Part shown: positions 15,242-24,203 of the stretch, piece after piece | Numbering within the stretch: position 1 is the stretch's first letter | Layout of the letters: every line of letters starts with the position of its first letter | NCBI GenBank assembly: GCA_963926275.1 | Contig: CAWUWP010000094.1 | Coordinates: 1 to 28,230 of the forward strand | Source: UBA1858 sp963926275 | Lineage (GTDB): Bacteria; Pseudomonadota; Gammaproteobacteria; UBA4575 | DNA length: 28,230 bases | Direction of reading: 5' to 3' | Position numbers and translations under genes: made by a program | The notes under the pieces: generated by a model | Databases searched by the model: none | What the model saw: the letters and a program-made list of their open reading frames with translations, nothing else | What the model was told of the DNA's origin: nothing

Positions 15242-16276
15242 TTGACCCATCTTCATATCAAAAAAATTCCACTCTTAGTCATCGCTTTTAGTTGCGCTTT
15301 ATTGCTTGTTAGCTGCGACTCAGAGCAAACTGGCCCACAAATTAGCGGCCAAACCATGGGAACTAGTTATAGCGTTCAGTGGAGCGATACTTCACCCTCC
15401 TTCTCAACCTCTGAATTAACAAACCAAATTGAACAACGCCTAGTCCGCATTAACTTGTTAATGTCGACCTATATTCCAAATTCACAATTAAGCGAATTCA
15501 ATCAATCGCGTGAAACAGGCTGGCACGCTGTCGATGAAGAGCTAGCCACACTTGTCACCACAGCATTATTAATCAGTAAACAAAGCGAAGGGGCATTTGA
15601 TATTACTGTGGGTCCGCTAGTTAACTTATGGGGCTTTGGGCCCAGTGATACTAGTTTTACTTTTCCTACAGACACAGAAATTAACATTGCTAAGCGCAGT
15701 ATTGGCTATAAACAGCTTGAGGCTCGCTTAGACCCACCAGCACTAAATAAAAAAATAGTCGACTTGTATGTCGATTTATCTGCTATCGCTAAAGGTTATA
15801 CGGTTGATGAAATAACACAAATTCTTGACGAGAAAAATATCGTTAACTATATGGTAGAGATCGGTGGCGAAGTTAAAGCCAAGGGGATAGCACCGCACGG
15901 AAACCCGTGGCGCATAGGCATTGAAACTCCCAACATTCAACGCGGCGGAATAGAACAAGTCGTGTCACTAAAAGATGTGGGCGTTGCTACCTCTGGCGAT
16001 TACAGAAACTTTATAGAACATCAGGGCAAACGTTACTCACATACAATTGACCCACGTAGTGGCTACCCTGTTAGTCATAACTTAGGTTCTGTCACTGTTA
16101 TTCATGAGTCGACTGCGATTGCAGATGCGTGGGCGACGGCTTTCATGGTGTTGGGTGCTGAGAAGAGCTATCAGCTATCTAAAGAAAATAACTTATCAGG
16201 GGTGCTAATTACTCGCAATGGCGATAATTATACTTCCACCGTATTTGGCGAGATGCAGTCTTATCTTGCTAAATAA
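15242..16276 (+). CDS. apbE: FAD:protein FMN transferase (ApbE), lipoprotein
   Basis: A 344-residue ApbE-family enzyme that attaches FMN covalently to threonine of target flavoproteins (Nqr/Rnf subunits and others) outside the cytoplasmic membrane. It has a lipoprotein signal with lipobox L22-V-S-C25, and Asp at +2, which in enterics favours retention in the inner membrane. Family motifs are GQTMGTSYSV (about 36-45), INLLMSTY, FDITVGPLVNLWGFGP (about 119-134), DLSAIAKGYTVD, EIGGEVKAKG and SHTIDPRSGYPV. The start is taken as TTG; no ATG gives a complete lipoprotein signal and the ribosome site is weak. No target flavoprotein is encoded in this window. Confidence 0.92.
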   Translation: MTHLHIKKIPLLVIAFSCALLLVSCDSEQTGPQISGQTMGTSYSVQWSDTSPSFSTSELTNQIEQRLVRINLLMSTYIPNSQLSEFNQSRETGWHAVDEELATLVTTALLISKQSEGAFDITVGPLVNLWGFGPSDTSFTFPTDTEINIAKRSIGYKQLEARLDPPALNKKIVDLYVDLSAIAKGYTVDEITQILDEKNIVNYMVEIGGEVKAKGIAPHGNPWRIGIETPNIQRGGIEQVVSLKDVGVATSGDYRNFIEHQGKRYSHTIDPRSGYPVSHNLGSVTVIHESTAIADAWATAFMVLGAEKSYQLSKENNLSGVLITRNGDNYTSTVFGEMQSYLAK

Positions 16277-16404
16277 ATATCATATTTATCTGACAACACA
16301 ACAATTAATTAAACAAAAAAAACTCCCTACCAAAGTAAGTGGCTTTTTGAAATTTAAAGCTAAAGAATTAAACTATTGTAGTTTGATAAATTTTTAAGTA
16401 AATT

Positions 16405-16430
16405 TGATCAATCTTCCAACAATGATCAAT
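16405..16430 (+). promoter_or_regulatory. Paired TGATCAAT repeats at the oxyR start
   Basis: Two identical TGATCAAT boxes (16405-16412 and 16423-16430), each with the palindromic core TGATCA, are spaced 18 bases apart and end 7 bases before the oxyR ATG. The position suits autorepression or a leader element. No Shine-Dalgarno is present between the second box and the ATG. Confidence 0.4.
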
Positions 16431-16437
16431 TTTACTC

Positions 16438-17337
16438 ATGATTAATTTCCCCACTGTTAAGCAACTTCGTTACCTCATTGCTTTAGAGAAACAACTACAC
16501 TTTGGCAAGGCTGCTGAGACCTGCTTTGTTACTCAGTCTGCATTTAGTGTGGCTATCAAAGAACTTGAAAATACTTTAAATACATCTCTGGTTGACCGGA
16601 CTAATCGAAGCGTCGTGTTTACGTCCACCGGCACCTTGATTGCTCAACAAGCTCGACTAGCCATCTTTGATATTGAAGGTATTATTGATATTGCTAAGTC
16701 CACTCAGGAACCACTAAGTGGCCCTTTAAAAATGGGCGTTATTCCCACCATTGCACCCTTCTTATTGCCGCGTATTCTGCCGGCTATTCGCAAGCAGTTT
16801 CCAAAGTTAGAATTATACTTGAAAGAAGAACAAACTCATCGAATCCATCGACTTCTATTAGATGGTGAACTAGACATCTTATTACTGGCGCTTCCATTTG
16901 ATTTGATCAATACCGAATCAGTGAGTATTTTTAACGACCCATTCAAGCTTGCTTACCGCAAAGGCACCCAATTGATTGACCCTGAAAATTTCTCTCCCAA
17001 TAAATTAAATGAAGAATCGATTCTGTTATTAGAAGATGGACACTGCTTACGCAACCATGCAATGAGTGCCTGCAACCTTAGTAAAAAAGAAAAAATTAGC
17101 AAATTCTCTGCCAGCAGTTTGTACAGTCTCATTCAAATGATCGACAGTGATCTGGGTATTACCTTTATCCCTCAGATGGCGGTAGATAGCGGACTGCTTA
17201 AACAAACCAAAGTCATTACTTCTGAATTGACCGAAAAGTCTTATCGTGAAATTGGTTTAATGTGGAGAAAATCCAGTGTGCGAAAACCTGAATTCGAACG
17301 TCTAGCAGATGTGATTGCTAGTTGCGTAAACCTCTAA
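16438..17337 (+). CDS. oxyR: LysR-type peroxide sensor OxyR
   Basis: A 299-residue LysR-family regulator. The N-terminal helix-turn-helix lies at about residues 6-65 (LRYLIALEKQLHFGKAA, QSAFSVAIKELE). The effector domain contains LKMGVIPTIAPFLLP. The key evidence is LLLEDGHCLRNHAMSAC: C203 and C212 have the same spacing and surroundings as C199 and C208 of E. coli OxyR, which form the regulatory disulfide on peroxide oxidation. Further support is the GITFIPQMAVDSG segment. It is convergent with the MATE gene and has paired TGATCAAT repeats at its start. Targets are probably peroxide-defence genes elsewhere in the genome. Confidence 0.92.
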   Translation: MINFPTVKQLRYLIALEKQLHFGKAAETCFVTQSAFSVAIKELENTLNTSLVDRTNRSVVFTSTGTLIAQQARLAIFDIEGIIDIAKSTQEPLSGPLKMGVIPTIAPFLLPRILPAIRKQFPKLELYLKEEQTHRIHRLLLDGELDILLLALPFDLINTESVSIFNDPFKLAYRKGTQLIDPENFSPNKLNEESILLLEDGHCLRNHAMSACNLSKKEKISKFSASSLYSLIQMIDSDLGITFIPQMAVDSGLLKQTKVITSELTEKSYREIGLMWRKSSVRKPEFERLADVIASCVNL

Positions 17338-17455
17338 TTGACTTCCAACGTCACTAGACCTTGTTATCAAATTGGCTAATCACTCAAATAACTAATATCG
17401 CATTAAGCTTGTGCCTCATCTGCATGATCCAGGTGCAATACGCTGGTCGCTCAGC

Positions 17456-18835
17456 TCAATTAATCACGCGCATTGTTTTCCAAGGTCCTTTATAAAATCG
17501 TAAAAAAAACACCGCGCAATACACAATCACATTGATAGTAATCATTGACCAAAGCACATATATGTTGGCTTGAAAGTATTTAATGTATAGATAGCAGGGA
17601 ATCACTAACAATATCACCGATATTATAAAACTCATCTTCATAACAAATCGCGTATCACCCGCACCTTCTAAAGCACCAAGAAAAACTAGAAACAGCGCAT
17701 CAAACACACCAAAGAAAGCAATAAACTTTAGCAATATCACAATCATTTCTTCGCTGCCTTGCAGGTCACCCAAACCCCCATTCAACGTGAATGGATAAAT
17801 AAATACTTCAGGAATAGAGATATACAGTAGAGCCAACACACCAAAAAATGCTAGCGCAATATGAATTGCTGACCATGTCGCTTTCTCAGCAAGCTGTGGT
17901 TTGTTTTCACCTAAACGCTGGCCAACCACAACAGCCACACCTATCATCAAACCCACCATCGGCAAAAATGATAAGGCATTAATATTGAATGCAATATTAC
18001 TTGCCACAAGTTCACGCGTGCCCAAGGTTCCAATAAACATAAGAAACGCGGTAAATGCTGACATATCAATAAACAATCTTAAACCATTGGGAAAACCAAA
18101 GTACACCAATCGATTGAATAATTTTTTATCGAATCGCCATGAAGATAATAACTGAAAGCGCTGTCTGTATTTAGACTGAAAGATCAAACCAAGCAATACC
18201 ATCGACCCGGTAATGACAGCAATATTTGTTGCTGTCGCCGCGCCTTTTATCCCCATTGCTGGAAAACCAAATTTACCAAAGATAAACAAATAGTCTAATA
18301 AGACATTAATCATTGTAATTAATATACTCACCCACATAACCACCAGGGTCTTGCCCAACCCTGAGAAGAAACTCGACAATGTATTATTCAAAACCATAAA
18401 CACTGCCGAATACATCAGCAATTTAAAGTAATCCACTTCTAATAATTGAAGTGATTCCGAATGACCGATTAACGCAAAGAATTCTTCGGCTAAAATATAC
18501 GCAGGAATAACAAGAAATATAGACAGGCAACTAAAGTAAATGCCTTGCCATATCACGCCACCTATATTGTGTTCTTCGCCGGCGCCAAAATATTGAGCAA
18601 CGAAGGTATTCACATATGCCGCTGTACCAATGAATAAACACATCATGGCAAAGCTCGCCATACCTGCAGGCATGGCTGCGGCAATAGCATCTGACGAATA
18701 CCAAGACAAAAACATGCGATCAATAAACAGTAGTAAGCTCCAAGCGCCGGTACTAAGAATTAACGGCACAGCAATCACTAGCACTTCATGATAACCGCCG
18801 TCTTCAGACCAACGTCTTTTAAATGCTTTTATCAT
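17456..18835 (-). CDS. MATE family multidrug/cation efflux transporter
   Basis: A 459-residue polytopic inner-membrane protein with about twelve hydrophobic segments in two similar halves, typical of MATE (NorM/DinF-type) Na+ or H+ antiporters. Family stretches include an N-terminal EVLVIAVPLILS, FIDRMFLSWYS near residue 38, AAMPAGMASF, the half-boundary FGFPNGLRLFIDM and GVAVVVGQRLGENKP near residue 300, and the GALEGAGDTRFVM motif near residue 388. Substrate cannot be told from sequence. It lies 100 bases downstream of the FAH-family gene on the same strand and may be co-transcribed. Confidence 0.9.
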   Translation of the reverse strand: MIKAFKRRWSEDGGYHEVLVIAVPLILSTGAWSLLLFIDRMFLSWYSSDAIAAAMPAGMASFAMMCLFIGTAAYVNTFVAQYFGAGEEHNIGGVIWQGIYFSCLSIFLVIPAYILAEEFFALIGHSESLQLLEVDYFKLLMYSAVFMVLNNTLSSFFSGLGKTLVVMWVSILITMINVLLDYLFIFGKFGFPAMGIKGAATATNIAVITGSMVLLGLIFQSKYRQRFQLLSSWRFDKKLFNRLVYFGFPNGLRLFIDMSAFTAFLMFIGTLGTRELVASNIAFNINALSFLPMVGLMIGVAVVVGQRLGENKPQLAEKATWSAIHIALAFFGVLALLYISIPEVFIYPFTLNGGLGDLQGSEEMIVILLKFIAFFGVFDALFLVFLGALEGAGDTRFVMKMSFIISVILLVIPCYLYIKYFQANIYVLWSMITINVIVYCAVFFLRFYKGPWKTMRVIN

Positions 18836-18935
18836 AAGAGGGAAATTTCTACTGTTGCGTCTACACAGAACAACTATTAAATATTAATTTATGATCAGTT
18901 CTATTAACTGATTAACAAGCAAGACAACTTAACGG

Positions 18936-19829
18936 TCATTCTCGTTGCGTAATTCGGCTAGATATCTTGCCAATGTTTTCAACTTCGCATTCCACCACGT
19001 CACCTGGCATCAGGAACTCTGGCGGGGTGCGCGCATAGCCAACACCACTAGGTGTCCCTGTTGCAATAATATCGCCTGCCTCTAATTCCATTCCTTGCGA
19101 CAACACAGAGATGACATTAGCAATAGAAAATATTTGATGCTTGGTATTGGAGTCTTGCTTTAAATTTCCATTCACCCAACTGCGCAACTGCAAGTCATGT
19201 GGGTCTTTGATTTCATCCGCTGTCACGATAACTGGCCCCATCGGGCAACAGCCACGATAACTTTTGCCTAGGTAAAACTGTTTATGCCATTTTTGCCTGT
19301 CGCGCGCGGTGACATCATTTATCACGGTGTAACCAAACACATGTCGCATCGCATCTTCTTCGCTAATACCAAAACCTGATTTTCCTATAATGACACCTAA
19401 CTCAGCCTCCCAATCCATTTTTGCAGAGACATTAGTATTGATCTCAATATCACTATATGGCCCATTCATACTATTGGCTGCTTTCGTGAACACGATGGGT
19501 GACCTTGGTATCTTTACTTCTTCCGGCTTGGCACCCGAAGTTTCTGACACATGATCAACATAATTCAACCCTAGGCAAATGATATTTTGTCTTGGTCTTG
19601 GTATGGGTGAACATAAAGTTACTTGATCACGCTGCACGTAATGATCATCGTTAGAATCCTGACTAATCGCTGCTAATTTTTTTAAAGCTGAACTACCTTC
19701 ATCCAATAGCAACAACATTGAGTCGATGCCCTCATCCCATTGAGGATGTCTGTTTGGTAAAAATATGCGGTCTCCTTGCTCAACTCCCAACCACACCTTG
19801 TTTTTATATTCACAGCTGACTAAACGCAT
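18936..19829 (-). CDS. Fumarylacetoacetate hydrolase (FAH) family protein
   Basis: A 297-residue enzyme of the FAH superfamily, which hydrolyses or decarboxylates acylpyruvate-type and related keto-acids. An N-terminal FAH_N-like part (about 1-70) precedes the catalytic domain. There ICLGLNYVDHVSE (about 84-96) and the metal-binding DWEAELGVIIG (about 139-149), YTVINDVTARDRQ (about 167-179) and a GDIIATGTPSGVGYAR motif near residue 255 are seen. AGGGAAG four to ten bases before the ATG is a clear ribosome site. The exact substrate cannot be set; no aromatic degradation genes are nearby. Divergent from the reductase fusion gene. Confidence 0.9.
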   Translation of the reverse strand: MRLVSCEYKNKVWLGVEQGDRIFLPNRHPQWDEGIDSMLLLLDEGSSALKKLAAISQDSNDDHYVQRDQVTLCSPIPRPRQNIICLGLNYVDHVSETSGAKPEEVKIPRSPIVFTKAANSMNGPYSDIEINTNVSAKMDWEAELGVIIGKSGFGISEEDAMRHVFGYTVINDVTARDRQKWHKQFYLGKSYRGCCPMGPVIVTADEIKDPHDLQLRSWVNGNLKQDSNTKHQIFSIANVISVLSQGMELEAGDIIATGTPSGVGYARTPPEFLMPGDVVECEVENIGKISSRITQRE

Positions 19830-19969
19830 AACTTCCCTTTTTTGAACCTTAAATTATTTTTTATCCGATGCCTTATACATCAATATTTCTCACAAATCGC
19901 AAATACATGATGTAAGCTTAAGCGCAGACCTCGGGTCTATTCTCAGGTAAATACAACCTAAAGCTTAGC

Positions 19970-22096
19970 GTGAAGAGAATTATAATATTTTTAGTCATCA
20001 TTGCCTCGATTATTTTTGGCGTGGCATTTTTTGATTTGACTAGCTACCTAACATTCGATGAATTAAAGCAGCGTCAATCAGAACTACAATCCCTGGTTAG
20101 CGATAATTCATTTGCCGCAGCCGCGATTTTCTTTTTAGTCTATGTGCTCGCAACCAGTGTTTCTTTCCCTGGTGCATTAATACTCACATTAGCAGGCGGT
20201 GCATTATTTGGCCTGGTACAAGGCACCCTGCTGATTTCTTTTGCATCAACCATTGGTGCACTCTTTGCCTTTCTCGTTGCACGCTATTTTTTACATGACT
20301 TTGTACAAAACAAATTTTCTGATCGACTGACATTAATCAATCAGAAAGTTGAAAAAGAAGGTGCTTTTTACCTTTTATTTCTGCGCCTAGTCCCGGCATT
20401 TCCTTTCTTCCTGGTCAATTTAGTGATGGCGCTGACGCCTATCCGTGCATGGACTTATTATTGGGTCAGCCAACTAGGCATGTTGCCAGCGACTCTAATC
20501 TATGTGAATGCGGGCACTCAAATTGCTAAGATTTCTTCACCCAGTGATATCGCCTCACCGTCAATGATTTTTGCATTTATTCTATTGGGCATTTTACCTT
20601 TTATCACTAAAGGTATTATCTCTACCCTAAAAAACAACCGTGCCTATAATGAATTTAATAAACCAACTTCATTTGAATATAACACGGTAGTACTTGGCGG
20701 CGGCTCAGCTGGGTTAGTGGCAGGATATACAACCAGCACTTTACAGGGCAAGGTTGCCTTAGTTGAGAGACACCAGATGGGAGGAGACTGTTTAAATACA
20801 GGATGTGTTCCTTCTAAATCTATCTTACGTAGCGCCAAGTTTGTGGCCGACATAAAAAACTTCGCATCGTATGGGTTATCTAACGCTAATTACGAGCTTG
20901 AATTTAACAACGTCATGGCACGGGTTCATGACAAGATATCTATCATTGAACCCAAAGATTCTGTCGCACGTTACACCGAGCTAGGCGTGCATTGCGAACA
21001 AGGTGATGCTGTTGTTCTGTCTCCCTGGGAAGTCAACGTTAATGACAAAATATTAACCGCGAAAAATATTATCATTGCTACTGGTGCAACACCTGCACTG
21101 CCCAACATAACTGACTTAGATCAAGTTCCTTATTTCACCACCGACACCATCTGGTCACTAACAGAGTTACCAAAAAAATTATTGATTATTGGTGCCGGGC
21201 CTATTGGTTGCGAATTAGGACAAGCGTTTGCTCGTCTTGGGTCTAAAGTTACCATTGCTTATAACCAACCGACTATCTTACCCAATGAAGATGAAGCGGC
21301 GGCAAAACTGGTTGAAGCCTCGTTATTAAAAGACAATGTTTTACTATTAACCAACTTCAATTCAGACAAGTTCATTAATGACTTTGATAACTACTCACTA
21401 GTCGGCTCGCAAGATGATGTTTTCACTACTATTAGCTTTACACATTTATTAATTGCTACCGGTAGAAAAGCCAATATTGGCGGCTTAGAGATCCTCAACT
21501 TAGACCTCGACGAGAAAGGCCGCATAGCCACTAATGACACCTTGCAGACCAAGTACCCTAATATTTATGCTTGCGGCGATGTCACAAGTTCTATGCAATA
21601 TACGCATACCGCCTCCCACCAAGCTTGGTATGCCGCCTTTAATGCCTTATTTCATCCGCTGAAGAAATTTAAATGCACCTTAGATAATATTCCACGCGCG
21701 GTGTTTACAGACCCTGAAATCACAAGTTTAGGAATCACTGAGAAACAAGCCATTGAACAAGGCATTGCCCATCAAGTCACTACATTTCCTATGGATGATA
21801 TTGATCGCGCAATTACCGATAATGCCACCATTGGATTCATTAAAGTCATCACACCTGCCAACAGCGATAAAATTTTAGGTGTGTGTATCGTCGGTGAACA
21901 CGCTAGTGAATTAATTGCAGAGTTTGTACTCGCTAAAACCAATGGATTAGGTCTCAATAAAATTTTGAAAACAGTACATATATATCCCACCCGCAGCGAA
22001 ATTAATCGCATGGTTGCTGGCAAATGGCGTCGCTCTAAACTTACTAAGCGCACCCTTGATCTATTGAAAAAATTCCAATCATGGAGACTGGGTTAA
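19970..22096 (+). CDS. VTT/TVP38 membrane domain fused to a flavoprotein disulfide reductase
   Basis: A 708-residue two-part protein. Residues about 1-215 form a TVP38/TMEM64 (VTT/DedA-like) membrane domain with motifs FPGALILTLAGGALFG (about 66-81) and FLRLVPAFPFFLVNLV (about 141-156). Residues about 235-708 form a class I pyridine nucleotide-disulfide oxidoreductase. This part has the FAD-binding VVLGGGSAGLVAG, the redox pair GGDC274LNTGC279VPSK, the NAD(P)-binding IIGAGPIGCELG, the YACGDVTSS FAD motif and the C-terminal HIYPTRSEI with the catalytic His-Glu pair. Such fusions are often called mercuric reductase-like, but no mercury-binding N-terminal domain or C-terminal Cys pair is seen. 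The start is GTG, with a weak ribosome site. It precedes arsS by four bases, clearly one operon. Confidence 0.92.
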   Translation: MKRIIIFLVIIASIIFGVAFFDLTSYLTFDELKQRQSELQSLVSDNSFAAAAIFFLVYVLATSVSFPGALILTLAGGALFGLVQGTLLISFASTIGALFAFLVARYFLHDFVQNKFSDRLTLINQKVEKEGAFYLLFLRLVPAFPFFLVNLVMALTPIRAWTYYWVSQLGMLPATLIYVNAGTQIAKISSPSDIASPSMIFAFILLGILPFITKGIISTLKNNRAYNEFNKPTSFEYNTVVLGGGSAGLVAGYTTSTLQGKVALVERHQMGGDCLNTGCVPSKSILRSAKFVADIKNFASYGLSNANYELEFNNVMARVHDKISIIEPKDSVARYTELGVHCEQGDAVVLSPWEVNVNDKILTAKNIIIATGATPALPNITDLDQVPYFTTDTIWSLTELPKKLLIIGAGPIGCELGQAFARLGSKVTIAYNQPTILPNEDEAAAKLVEASLLKDNVLLLTNFNSDKFINDFDNYSLVGSQDDVFTTISFTHLLIATGRKANIGGLEILNLDLDEKGRIATNDTLQTKYPNIYACGDVTSSMQYTHTASHQAWYAAFNALFHPLKKFKCTLDNIPRAVFTDPEITSLGITEKQAIEQGIAHQVTTFPMDDIDRAITDNATIGFIKVITPANSDKILGVCIVGEHASELIAEFVLAKTNGLGLNKILKTVHIYPTRSEINRMVAGKWRRSKLTKRTLDLLKKFQSWRLG

Positions 22097-22100
22097 CTTA

Positions 22101-23060
22101 ATGCGCGAAACTAAACATCTTTTATTCCCAGGTGATTTCCCTGCGTTAGCTCGTAACCGCCTGACCACTTTACAAGTTAACCTGGGTTATAAGTGCAATC
22201 AATCATGCACTCATTGTCACGTCAATGCTGGGCCTAATCGCACCGAAATGATGGACGATGAAACGCTAGAATTAATCATCAAATATATTTCAGAAAATAA
22301 TGTGTCACTATTAGATGTCACCGGTGGCGCACCTGAACTTCATCCACGATTTCGTGACCTGGTCGTAGAAGCAGGCAAGGCCGGTGTTACTGTTCGTGAT
22401 CGATGTAATCTAACCATCCTATTTGAACCAAACCAAGAAGACTTGGCACAATTTCTCGCAGACAACCATGTAGAAATAGTCGCATCACTGCCTTGTTACA
22501 CTGAAGATACCGTTAACAAGCAACGAGGCAAAGGCGTGTTCTCTCTGAGCATTGAAGCCTTGCAACAATTAAATGCACTTGGTTATGCTGAAGATAGCGC
22601 ACTCAACTTACATTTAGTGTTCAATCCCAGCGGACCCGTGCTTCCTCCTTCTCAGGTGGAATTAGAAAAAGAATTTAAGCTACGTTTAGCACAGGATCAT
22701 AATGTTCGATTTAATGATCTGTTTGTCATCACCAATATGCCCATTCAGCGTTTTGGTAGCAGCCTGCTTTCTACCGGACATTTTCATAGCTACATAGACA
22801 CCTTACGTGCCAGTCACCAACAAGATAATCTTGCTACTGTCATGTGCAAGGATACAGTTAGTATTGATTGGAAAGGTAACGTCTATGACTGTGACTTTAA
22901 TCAGATGTTAGAAGAACCCTTAGTATCAAATGAAAATCAACCATTACATATCAGCGATTTATTTGCTTCCAATCTCAGCGAGTTACCTATTAAGACAGGT
23001 AATCACTGCTTTGGTTGTACCGCAGGTCAAGGTAGTAGCTGTTCAGGGGCACTGACTTAG
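22101..23060 (+). CDS. arsS: Radical SAM protein ArsS (arsenosugar biosynthesis type)
   Basis: A 319-residue radical SAM enzyme with the cluster motif C32-N-Q-S-C36-T-H-C39, a DVTGGAPELHP stretch near residue 73 (SAM-binding GGAPE type) and a Cys-rich C-terminus GNHC303FGC306TAGQGSSC314. This combination defines the radical SAM/Cys-rich family that includes ArsS, shown in some bacteria to make deoxyadenosyl-arsenic intermediates of arsenosugars. The usual ArsM partner is not in this window, so the substrate is inferred. Some family members carry selenocysteine in the C-terminal cluster; here all are Cys codons. It starts four bases after the reductase fusion gene. Confidence 0.88.
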   Translation: MRETKHLLFPGDFPALARNRLTTLQVNLGYKCNQSCTHCHVNAGPNRTEMMDDETLELIIKYISENNVSLLDVTGGAPELHPRFRDLVVEAGKAGVTVRDRCNLTILFEPNQEDLAQFLADNHVEIVASLPCYTEDTVNKQRGKGVFSLSIEALQQLNALGYAEDSALNLHLVFNPSGPVLPPSQVELEKEFKLRLAQDHNVRFNDLFVITNMPIQRFGSSLLSTGHFHSYIDTLRASHQQDNLATVMCKDTVSIDWKGNVYDCDFNQMLEEPLVSNENQPLHISDLFASNLSELPIKTGNHCFGCTAGQGSSCSGALT

Positions 23061-23147
23061 GCTTATTCTTTATCGTTGCGATCACTTGTCTATAGTACTT
23101 GTGTAGTCTATGCATTTTGCCTGCATGAGGTACAATCTCTACTACTC

Positions 23148-24203
23148 ATGAATAAGCTAATCAAATATACTTGGGTCGTATTGATCCTACTCACCTGCAC
23201 CAATACGAGTTTTTCCGCTGGCCGTCCTAGCCAGGTTAAACCTGTGGTGGTGGATATCGCCCAACTGCGTGAGCTAGCACCCACTGCTGAATACTCTGGC
23301 AGCGTGATCAGCAAAGATGATGCTCGACTATCATCAGAAGTAGAAGGCCGACTAATATGGGTTGCTAATGTAGGTGCACAGGTCAACAAAGGTGATGTTG
23401 TTGCTAAGCTAGATGATATCTTTCTACAACAGCAACGCACTGAAGAACTAGCTATTATCCAAAGTGAACAGGCCAGGCTCAATCTATACGATAAAGAAGT
23501 AAAACGATTTCAGCGTCTAATTAAGAAAAATAATATTCCCCAGAATGAGCTAGACCAATCTATTTCAGATCATGCCGTGGCCAGCAGTAATATTATTGCA
23601 GCGCGTGCGAGATTAGCGCAAATAGATGAACGTATTTCAAGGTCCCACTTACGCGCACCTTTTGCCGGCGTCATCAGTGAACGATTTAGTCAGTCAGGCG
23701 AATGGACTCAAAATGGCAATCCTCTAGTGCGCTTGATTGATTTCAATAACACTGAAATTCAAGTACGCGTTCCTCAAAGCATCTACTCTTTAATCGCCCT
23801 TAACAGTTATCTGAATGTCCATAATGCAGATCAAACCATTAAAGCCAGCGTTCAAATTGTTGTACCTGTCGGCTCTACGATTTCACGCTTATTTGAACTT
23901 CGTTTAAAACTGCAACAACCCTTACCTCCAGGAACATTAGTCCGTGTGTCCGTGCCGACAGCTAAACCACGTGAAGTCGTCTCTATACATAGAGATGCAT
24001 TAGTACTGAGGAAAGGAAGCATTAGCGTATTTCGCATTAATGCAGAAAATATATCCGAGCAGATCAGAGTAGAGGTGGGTATTGGTGATGGCCAATATGT
24101 CGAATTGATTGGCGACATAAATCCTGCTGACCGCATCGTCACCCGAGGCGGTGAACGTTTACGCCCGGGTGAAACTGTCAAAATTTCAAATGAGTCCGAC
24201 TAA
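23148..24203 (+). CDS. RND efflux periplasmic adaptor (membrane fusion protein)
   Basis: A 351-residue membrane fusion protein that links the inner-membrane RND pump to an outer-membrane channel. It has a signal peptide MNKLIKYTWVVLILL... cleaved near SFSA/GR, then a barrel-sandwich half (SRLSSEVEGRLIWV-like segment AGRP to GDVVAKLDD), a coiled-coil hairpin of about residues 85-150, the second lipoyl half LRAPFAGVISERF near residue 172, and C-terminal beta-barrel and RLRPGETVKI stretches. I start it at ATG 23148 because the longer frame from TTG 23076 would put 24 polar and hydrophobic residues before a complete signal peptide. Its end overlaps the pump gene by 14 bases. Confidence 0.88.
   Translation: MNKLIKYTWVVLILLTCTNTSFSAGRPSQVKPVVVDIAQLRELAPTAEYSGSVISKDDARLSSEVEGRLIWVANVGAQVNKGDVVAKLDDIFLQQQRTEELAIIQSEQARLNLYDKEVKRFQRLIKKNNIPQNELDQSISDHAVASSNIIAARARLAQIDERISRSHLRAPFAGVISERFSQSGEWTQNGNPLVRLIDFNNTEIQVRVPQSIYSLIALNSYLNVHNADQTIKASVQIVVPVGSTISRLFELRLKLQQPLPPGTLVRVSVPTAKPREVVSIHRDALVLRKGSISVFRINAENISEQIRVEVGIGDGQYVELIGDINPADRIVTRGGERLRPGETVKISNESD

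Noticed and set aside
23076..23147. TTG start extending the RND adaptor by 24 residues
   Set aside because: A complete signal peptide starts at ATG 23148; the extension would bury it.
24151..24189. Upstream GTG start for the RND permease
   Set aside because: It adds 13 polar residues before the first helix and overlaps the adaptor gene far more; ATG 24190 matches the family start.
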